Below, piece after piece: positions 59,201 to 64,000 of a stretch of DNA of 64,000 nucleotides. Numbering within the stretch: position 1 is the first letter of the stretch; each line of letters starts with the position of its first letter. The DNA comes from Herbidospora daliensis. Its GTDB lineage: Bacteria; Actinomycetota; Actinomycetes; Streptosporangiales; Streptosporangiaceae. The stretch lies in the NCBI RefSeq assembly GCF_001570585.1, contig NZ_BBXF01000001.1:1109691-1173690 (forward strand), in the 5' to 3' direction. A program made the translations under genes and the position numbers. The notes beneath the pieces were generated by a model. It did no database searches, was not told the DNA's origin, and saw only the letters and a program-made list of their open reading frames with translations.

Positions 59201-61470
59201 CCGGGCACGAGGTCACGCTGATGCGGCTGTTCTCCCACCCGACCGTGCGCGAGCTGGCCCGCGCGGACTCCGGCTCGGGCGGCCTGCTGCACCGGCTCAC
59301 CCCCGCGCGTCCCGTCACGGCCTCGCTGGTCTGCGCCCCTTACGGCGGCGGCAGCGCGGTGGTGTTCAAGCCGCTGGCCGACGCGATGCCCGCCGACTGG
59401 GCGCTGCACTCGATCGCGGTGCCCGGCAACGAGCTGGGCGAGGAGCCGCGCCCGACCGACGAGGTCGCCGACCAGGTCACCGCCGAGATCCTGGCGGGCG
59501 TCGAGGGCCGGGTCGTCCTCTACGGCCACTGCGGCGCGGGCACCACGCTCGTCGCGGCCATCGCCCGCCGGCTCGAAGCGGCCGGCCGCCCGGTCGAGGC
59601 CGTCTACCTGGGCGGCGTCTTCCCCTTCACCCGTCCTCGGGGGCTGTTCACCCGGTTCGGCGAGTGGCTGGAGGACCACGGCAGCGACCAGGCGCGCATC
59701 AACGCCCTGGTGGCCTCGGGCCTCGACGTGGCCGAGTTCGACCAGGACGAGCTCGAACTCATCGTCGCCAACCGGCGGCGCGGCACCCGGGAGGCGGAGG
59801 CGTACTTCGCCCGGCTCTTCGAGGAGGGCGCCGAGCCGCTGTCGGCCCCGGTGATCGCGGTGGCCGGGGAGCGCGACCCGGTCATGGAGTTCTACCAGGA
59901 GCGCTACCGCGAGTGGCACTGCCTGTCGCGGGTGACGGCCTGCGTGGTTCTCGACGAGGCGGCGCACTACTTCGTGAAGTACCGGGCCGAGGAGCTGGCC
60001 ACGATCGTGACCACCGTCCACGCCGACCTCGACGCGGCCGAAGGGCCGGGGTCGTGGTGGGTCGAGGGCGTCTCCCGGGTCGAGGACGACACCACGGGCC
60101 TGCCGCAGTCGACCGGGCCCGCGCCGAGCCTGCGCCGGTTCCTGGTGCTCGCGGCGGGTCAGCTGGTCTCGATGACCGGGTCGGCGCTGACCGAGTTCGC
60201 CGTCCCGCTCTGGATCTACCTGGAGACGGGCTCGCTGGCGAACTTCGCGCTGTTCTCGGTGCTGGGCCTGCTGCCGGGGCTGCTCGCCGCGCCGCTCGCC
60301 GGGGCGGTGGTCGACCGGTTCAACCGGCGGGCGGTGCTGATGTGCGCCGACATCGCGGCCGGGGGGACCCAGCTCGCGCTGGGCGTCCTGGTCTGGACCG
60401 GAACGATACAGATCTGGCATGTCTACCCGCTGCTCGTGACGTTGTCGGTCGCGCTCACCTTCCAGCGGGTCGCCTACGCCTCGGCGATCCCCCAGCTGGT
60501 GCCGAAACGCTTCCTCGGGCACGCCAACGGCGTGGTCGGCATGGCCAACGGGGTCGCGCAGCTCGTGGTCCCGCTGGTCGCGGCGGGCCTGCTCGCGGTC
60601 ATCGGGCTGGGCGGGATCCTGGTCATCGACGTGGTCAGCTACGCGGTCGCGATCGTCGTGCTGGCCGCGATCAGATTCCCGCGCACGCTGCCGTGGAAGC
60701 GGCGCGAGACCGTGCTGAAGGAGATGGCCGAGGGCTTCCGCTACACGTGGGGGCACCTGGGCATCCGGCGCATGCTGCTGTTCTTCGCGGTCGTGAACCT
60801 GTTCATGTCGCCGCTGTTCCTGCTGGTCTCGCCGCTGGTGCTGAGCTTCGCCGACACCGCCGCCGTCGGGCGGGTGGCGTTCTTCGGCGGGCTCGGGGTG
60901 TTCCTCGGCGGGCTCGCCATGACCTTCTGGGGCGGCCCGCGCCGCCTGCGGCTGCGCGGCCAGCTGCTCGCGACGTTGTCGCTGGCGGCCTTCGCGCTGG
61001 TGGTCGGGGTGCGGGAGGACCTGGTCGTGATCGCGGTCGGCGTGTTCGGCATGTTCGCCTCGCTGACCGTGCTGAACGGCATCTACAACACGATCATCCA
61101 GGTGAAGGTGCCGCAGCGGTTCCACGGCCGGGTCTTCGCCCTCAACCAGCTTGTGGCCTTTTCGACACTCCCTATCGGCTATGGGCTGATCGCCCCTTAC
61201 GGAACGGCGCTGTTCGAGCCGCTGATGGCCGCGGACGGCCCGCTGACCAGCACGGTCGGCCTGATCATCGGCACCGGGGAGGGCCGTGGGATCGCTCTCA
61301 TGTACGTCCTGTTCGCCCTGGTCATGGCGGCTGCGGTCGCCGTCGGGACGCGGATGCGGCGGTTGTGGAATTTCGACCTGGAGGTTCCGGACGCCATCCC
61401 CGACGATGTCATCGGGTTCGCGGCACTTGGCGCGAAAAGCGGGACGCGGACGGCCTCGGGCCGGCCATGA
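56275..61470 (+). CDS. Nonribosomal peptide synthetase (C-A-PCP-TE) fused to an MFS transporter
   Basis: A 1731-residue protein if TTG 56275 is the start (GGAG 6 nt upstream; first residues resemble the LSPAKQALLARRL start of C domains). Condensation domain: HHAITDG (His161, His162, Asp166). Adenylation domain: YTSGTTGRPKG (595-605), NHYGPTEATV, YRTGDLGR and GKVDR; my hand alignment to GrsA gives code D-F-T-K-I-G-H-V-G-K, close to aspartate codes. Carrier: DLGGHSLL (Ser963). Thioesterase: GHCGAGTT has Cys1086 where Ser is usual, with Asp1201 and His1231. Residues from about 1285 form a 12-helix MFS exporter. Synthesis, release and export of a peptide are thus joined in one protein at the membrane. 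It begins the cluster. Confidence 0.92.
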   Translation: MTSLSPAKQALLARRLQRRTVSETIAPRSPEVVPPLSHAQERLWFLEHYRAGTTAYTVPFTVRLTGDLDAAAFEAAVTEVSRRHESLRMRFLASDDGLPEVVVDPEPSTEFTLVEAGSEEAARELMAELQTRTFDLSAGGLLRVLLIRLAADDHVLLMAAHHAITDGWSGEILLRELLALHAGETLDPLPIQYGDYALWERTRDHTRDLAYWRERLTGVPPLELPLDFPRPAEQTTSGQGRRFRVDTELLGRFTDQGVTPYMVMLAALQLTLGKWSGQPDFAVGSPVSGRPLPELEPLAGMFVNTLAMRADLSGDPTFGEFLLRVRDSCLDAYAHQEVPFDKLVGELKVERDVSRSAVFQVLLALQNYRAPDDNGLAVSPFHPEATVSRFDLAFYLWDDDGLLIYNPDLFRPETVTLLIDSLTTVLRAAPETPLSQVAWVPDAEGVLALGVAPPARPLAARLLHELPSGDAEVAVVFGDEALTYRELDLRANHLAHRLRSLGVRPGDRVAVCLEQSAGLAVALLGVLKAGAAYVPLDPEQPDDRLAYLIGDSRARLSVTGRPLPGGTVELGLEPGEADNPPDTGVTPDDLAYVIYTSGTTGRPKGVAVQHREVLTYLSGVRERFGIEDGKVFALPQSLAFDFGVTIFYLSLMTGGTLHLIPPKSTDPWPVRPDYLKMTPSHLAALDVEPPRELLILGGEASTVGWASDLAGRCRVVNHYGPTEATVGVTTFEVEPGQTGQATLPIGRPLPGARVYVLDEHMRPVPPGVTGEIHLGGDRLARGYLGKPALTAEKFLPDPYGPPGSRVYRTGDLGRWTHDGVLQFLGRRDLQVKIRGYRVELSEVETVLAEHPAVAQAVVELREQRLVAYLVGDEIPAADLRAWAKDRLPDYMVPARWTWLDVLPLKSHGKVDRAALPSPDEPAMTGLVAPETEAEETIAAIWAAVLGLERVGVTDDFFDLGGHSLLAMQVVARMRKAGHEVTLMRLFSHPTVRELARADSGSGGLLHRLTPARPVTASLVCAPYGGGSAVVFKPLADAMPADWALHSIAVPGNELGEEPRPTDEVADQVTAEILAGVEGRVVLYGHCGAGTTLVAAIARRLEAAGRPVEAVYLGGVFPFTRPRGLFTRFGEWLEDHGSDQARINALVASGLDVAEFDQDELELIVANRRRGTREAEAYFARLFEEGAEPLSAPVIAVAGERDPVMEFYQERYREWHCLSRVTACVVLDEAAHYFVKYRAEELATIVTTVHADLDAAEGPGSWWVEGVSRVEDDTTGLPQSTGPAPSLRRFLVLAAGQLVSMTGSALTEFAVPLWIYLETGSLANFALFSVLGLLPGLLAAPLAGAVVDRFNRRAVLMCADIAAGGTQLALGVLVWTGTIQIWHVYPLLVTLSVALTFQRVAYASAIPQLVPKRFLGHANGVVGMANGVAQLVVPLVAAGLLAVIGLGGILVIDVVSYAVAIVVLAAIRFPRTLPWKRRETVLKEMAEGFRYTWGHLGIRRMLLFFAVVNLFMSPLFLLVSPLVLSFADTAAVGRVAFFGGLGVFLGGLAMTFWGGPRRLRLRGQLLATLSLAAFALVVGVREDLVVIAVGVFGMFASLTVLNGIYNTIIQVKVPQRFHGRVFALNQLVAFSTLPIGYGLIAPYGTALFEPLMAADGPLTSTVGLIIGTGEGRGIALMYVLFALVMAAAVAVGTRMRRLWNFDLEVPDAIPDDVIGFAALGAKSGTRTASGRP

Positions 61471-61517
61471 CTCGCGCCGTGAATCTGCCCAGAAATCAGG
61501 CAAAGCACGGAGGAAAA

Positions 61518-61838
61518 GTGAACGTAGAGCGGGTCATGCGGCTCTGGAGCGACATCCTCGGCGTCCCGGTCACGTCCCCGGACGACGACTTCTTCGACCT
61601 CGGCGGTCAGTCGCTCTCGATGGTGCAGTTCCTGGCCCGGGTGGAGGGCGAGTTCGGCGTGGTGCTGCCGGTCGAGGTGCTGTTCGCGGGCGACCTGACC
61701 GCGTCCGGGGCGGCACGGGCCATCCAGGAGGTCCTCGACGAGGAGGGCGAGGACGTCGACGCGCTGCTCGCCGAGGTCGACGCCCTCCCGGCGGGCGACA
61801 TCAAGGCGCTCCTGGGAGACCGCACGTGGCGCGAGTGA
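61518..61838 (+). CDS. Stand-alone acyl/peptidyl carrier protein
   Basis: A 106-residue protein from GTG 61518 with an excellent GGAGG 4 nt upstream. An in-frame ATG at 61467, overlapping the NRPS stop as ATGA, would add 17 residues. The phosphopantetheine site is DDDFFDLGGQSLSMVQFL, with Ser32. The rest is a four-helix carrier fold with an acidic tail. It would hold an acyl or aminoacyl group for the NRPS proteins encoded on both sides, and might supply the starter unit to a condensation domain. Its end overlaps the glycosyltransferase gene by 13 bp. Confidence 0.9.
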   Translation: MNVERVMRLWSDILGVPVTSPDDDFFDLGGQSLSMVQFLARVEGEFGVVLPVEVLFAGDLTASGAARAIQEVLDEEGEDVDALLAEVDALPAGDIKALLGDRTWRE

Positions 61839-63064
61839 TCATGTCCACGCACGGCAGCCATGGTGACGTGCTGCCGTTCGTGGCCCTCGGCCGGGCGCTG
61901 CGCGAGCGCGGCCACGAGGTCGAGCTCCTCACCCACGCCCCGTTCGGAGACCTGGCCGAACGGGCCGGCCTGGCGTTCACCGCGATCGACACGAAGGAGG
62001 CGTACGAGGCGAACCTGGCGGACACTCCCCCGCTGCTGGGCGCCGGCCTGCGGCGGTGGCGCGACTACTACGAGGCCAACGGCCTGTTCGAGCAGATCGC
62101 GTTCGAGGTCAGGCACACGATGGAACGATACGTTCCCGGCGAGACGATCCTGGTGGGGCGGCACACCACGGCCATCTCCACGCTGTTCGCGGCCGAGGCG
62201 CTCGACGCCCCGGCCGCCTGGGTCGCGGTGACGCCGATCCAGTACATGTCCGAGCGCGGCGTCGCGCACACCTACGCCCGGACCATGGCCGACCGCCTCG
62301 ACGCGGTCCGCGAGGCCGTCGGGCTGCCGCCCGTCCGCGACTGGGCGGCGTGGTTCGCCTCGGCCACCCTCGACGTCGCGCTGTGGCCCTCGTGGTTCGA
62401 CCAGGCGGGCACCCCCGCCCCCAAGCGGGTGCGGCTGACCGGCGCGCCGCTCGGCGACGCGGGCGGCGGCCACGACCTCCCGCCCGAAGCCGAGGAGCTG
62501 CTCGACCAGGACGCCGTGCTGGTCACCGGCGGGACCGGGCGGATGCTGCACCAGCGGTTCTACCAGGTCGCCGTCGAAGCCTGCCGGGCGGTCGGGCGGC
62601 CGGCGCTGCTGGCCGTACGGCACCGCGACCTGGTGCCCGAGACGCTGCCCGACGGCATGCGCTGGTTCCCCGGCCTGCCGTTCGACCGGGTCGTCCCGCG
62701 AGTCGGGGCGATCCTGCACCACGGCGGGATCGGCACCCTGATCAGGGCGGCCGCCTCCGGCACCCCGCAGGTCGTGCTGGCCCACGGGTTCGACCGGGCC
62801 GAGAACGGGGCCCGGGTCGCCGCCGCCGGGCTCGGGTCGTGGTTGCCCGAGCAGCGGTGGTCGCCCGAGGAGGCGGCGGCGCTGCTGAAGACCGCGCTGA
62901 CCGGGCCGCGTGCCCGGGTGCCCGCCGACGGCGGGCTCGGCGCGGCGGCCGAGGCGATCGAAGGGCTGGCCGGAAGCTCGGCCCCCTACTCGGCCAGACA
63001 TCTACTCACCCGGGACGAGCGCCTGACGCTCGCCCGCCGACTGCGTTCAGGAGAGACGGCATGA
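61826..63064 (+). CDS. GT1-family glycosyltransferase (UGT/MGT type)
   Basis: A 412-residue protein from GTG 61826 (GGGAG 7 nt upstream), starting inside the carrier gene. The N-terminal fold opens with MARVIMSTHGSHGDVLPFVA, the classic start of GtfE/macrolide-type glycosyltransferases. The nucleotide-sugar motif is ILHHGGIGTLIRAAASGTPQ, in the C-terminal half. The family moves a sugar from a nucleotide diphosphate donor to a small-molecule acceptor. Within this cluster it should decorate the peptide or its precursor. No deoxysugar genes are visible so far; the right edge cuts the cluster. Its TGA overlaps the next ATG. Confidence 0.92.
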   Translation: MARVIMSTHGSHGDVLPFVALGRALRERGHEVELLTHAPFGDLAERAGLAFTAIDTKEAYEANLADTPPLLGAGLRRWRDYYEANGLFEQIAFEVRHTMERYVPGETILVGRHTTAISTLFAAEALDAPAAWVAVTPIQYMSERGVAHTYARTMADRLDAVREAVGLPPVRDWAAWFASATLDVALWPSWFDQAGTPAPKRVRLTGAPLGDAGGGHDLPPEAEELLDQDAVLVTGGTGRMLHQRFYQVAVEACRAVGRPALLAVRHRDLVPETLPDGMRWFPGLPFDRVVPRVGAILHHGGIGTLIRAAASGTPQVVLAHGFDRAENGARVAAAGLGSWLPEQRWSPEEAAALLKTALTGPRARVPADGGLGAAAEAIEGLAGSSAPYSARHLLTRDERLTLARRLRSGETA

Positions 63065-64000
63065 CCCCGGCTCAGTTACGCGCCTGGTTCCTCCAGCAGT
63101 TCGACCCCGAGGACGCCGCCTTCAACCTGCACCGGGTCCGGCTGCTGACCGGGCCCCTCGACCCCGCCGCGCTCGAGAAGGCGCTGACGTCGCTGGCCCG
63201 GCGGCACGAGACGCTCCGCACCCGCTTCCCCGCCGTCGACGGGCGGCCGGTGCTGGTCGTCGAACCGGCCGCGCCGATCGAGGTCGAGTGGTTGCGGGCC
63301 GCCTCCGCCGAGGAGGCCGAGGCGCTCGTCGCCGCCCGCACCAACCGGCCGTTCGACCTGGTCGGCGACCTGCCGTTCCGGGTCTCCGTGGTCGGGCTCG
63401 GGCCCGAGAGCCACGTGCTGGTGGTGGTCGTCCACCACATCATCTGCGACGGCTGGTCGCTGGACGTCCTCATGGACGACCTGGCGGTCTTCTACGGCGG
63501 CGGCGAACCCGCGCCGCTGGAGATCACCGCCCGGGAGCACGCCGAGCAGACGCCGGAGATCGACCCGAAGGAGCTGGCGTACTGGCGGGAGCGCCTGGCG
63601 AACCCGCCGACGCTGGAGCTGCCCGCCGACCGGCCCCGCCCGGCCGAGCGGATCGGGCACGGCGACGAGATGGCGTTCCGGATCCCGGCGGAGCTGGTCA
63701 CCCGGTTGTCTGAGGTGGCCCGCGCCTCGCGCTGCACGCTGTTCGCGCTGCTGCTGGCCGCCTACCAGGTGCTGCTGTCGCGGCACTCCGGCCAGGACGA
63801 CGTGACCGTCGGCGTGCCCGACGGCGGGCGCGACACCGAGGAGACCCACGCCCTGGTGGCGGGCCTGTCGGGCATGCTGGTGCTGCGCGGCGACCTGTCG
63901 GGCGACCCGCCGTTCCAGAAGTTCCTGCGCGGCACGATGGCCGCCCTGCTCGGGGCGCTGTCGCGGCGGCGGGTGCCGTTCGAGCGGCTGGTCGAGGAGC
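63061..64000 (+). CDS. Second nonribosomal peptide synthetase, 3' truncated (condensation domain)
   Basis: The frame opens at ATG 63061 in an ATGA overlap with the glycosyltransferase and stays open to the right edge, giving 313 residues. It begins directly with a condensation domain (MTPAQLRAWFLQQFDPEDAA), has the catalytic HHIICDG (His125, His126, Asp130) and the later core VGVPDGGRDTEETHA, in which the usual GRxxxE region is slightly changed. It reads like a normal chain-elongating C domain. As NRPS1 carries the thioesterase, this protein may act before it. The sixth codon is TTA. Later domains lie outside the window. Confidence 0.9.
   Translation, partial: MTPAQLRAWFLQQFDPEDAAFNLHRVRLLTGPLDPAALEKALTSLARRHETLRTRFPAVDGRPVLVVEPAAPIEVEWLRAASAEEAEALVAARTNRPFDLVGDLPFRVSVVGLGPESHVLVVVVHHIICDGWSLDVLMDDLAVFYGGGEPAPLEITAREHAEQTPEIDPKELAYWRERLANPPTLELPADRPRPAERIGHGDEMAFRIPAELVTRLSEVARASRCTLFALLLAAYQVLLSRHSGQDDVTVGVPDGGRDTEETHALVAGLSGMLVLRGDLSGDPPFQKFLRGTMAALLGALSRRRVPFERLVEE

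Noticed and set aside
56359..61503. 1714-residue open frame on the minus strand opposite the NRPS
   Set aside because: It is a shadow of the synthetase: composition dominated by Arg, Gln, His and Gly, no domain, no start signal.
26495..63078. TTA leucine codons (terpene synthase 26495, second NRPS 63076) as sign of bldA control
   Set aside because: TTA also occurs in ordinary genes here, including GH5, the sugar-binding protein, a response regulator and both STAND ATPases, so it does not mark special control.
1..64000. Insertion sequences, integrases, tRNA genes and attachment sites
   Set aside because: No transposase, integrase or tRNA-like clover-leaf sequence was recognised on either strand; the PD-(D/E)XK-like protein at 1379-2233 has no flanking inverted repeats.

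Overview
The window is one 64 kb stretch of very GC-rich, densely coded actinomycete chromosome. GC-rich third codon positions, GTG/TTG starts, many 4-bp ATGA gene overlaps, polyphosphate glucokinase, a CopC/CopD pair and large STAND ATPases all fit a filamentous actinobacterium. A Streptosporangiales member (Nonomuraea/Streptosporangium type) is my best guess, but it is an inference. I found no rRNA or tRNA gene, IS element, phage gene or CRISPR array.

Left part (1-25 kb): after a truncated S9 peptidase and a PD-(D/E)XK-like protein comes a hemicellulose locus. GH5, secreted GH10 xylanase and GH43 genes form a leftward operon. A divergent LacI regulator is followed by a leftward ABC sugar importer (binding lipoprotein and two permeases, no ATPase) and a rightward oxidoreductase/PmoA-like/cupin operon. 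A GAAACTTTC-type dyad recurs next to predicted sigma70-like promoters of all these units, so one LacI regulon is likely. Secreted GH10 would cut xylan, the importer would take up oligosaccharides, and cytoplasmic GH43, GH5 and GH3 would finish them. CopC/CopD, an unknown polytopic membrane protein, a GH3 enzyme and a hydrolase-ABC ATPase fusion with its permease complete this part.

Middle (26-51 kb): a class I terpene synthase that appears to lack its pyrophosphate-sensor arginine, a 54-residue conserved protein, two STAND/TPR ATPases, and a series of mostly housekeeping or signalling genes: ankyrin protein, PAC2, Gfo/Idh, phosphatase, SGNH hydrolase, beta-propeller protein, Ser/Thr kinase, HAD, HrpA, an orphan winged helix and a lipid kinase. 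A histidine kinase/response regulator/polyphosphate glucokinase operon follows. The glucokinase carries an extraordinary tail of about 320 residues with no acidic residue, built from 17-residue repeats.

Right part (51-64 kb): a gene-free block of tandem repeats, a huge secreted multidomain glucanase (CBM32-CBM32-GH16-like-TIM barrel-CBM32), and a 517-bp control region with three perfect LacI-type palindromes. One of these is identical to the known CebR cello-oligosaccharide operator and lies just after the predicted promoter of a nonribosomal peptide cluster that runs off the right edge. That cluster has an NRPS fused to an MFS exporter (C-A-PCP-TE-MFS, with a cysteine TE nucleophile), a free carrier protein, a glycosyltransferase and a second NRPS. 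The most novel points are the glucokinase tail, the cellulose-sensor operator on a peptide cluster, the Cys-TE/MFS fusion and the atypical terpene synthase.
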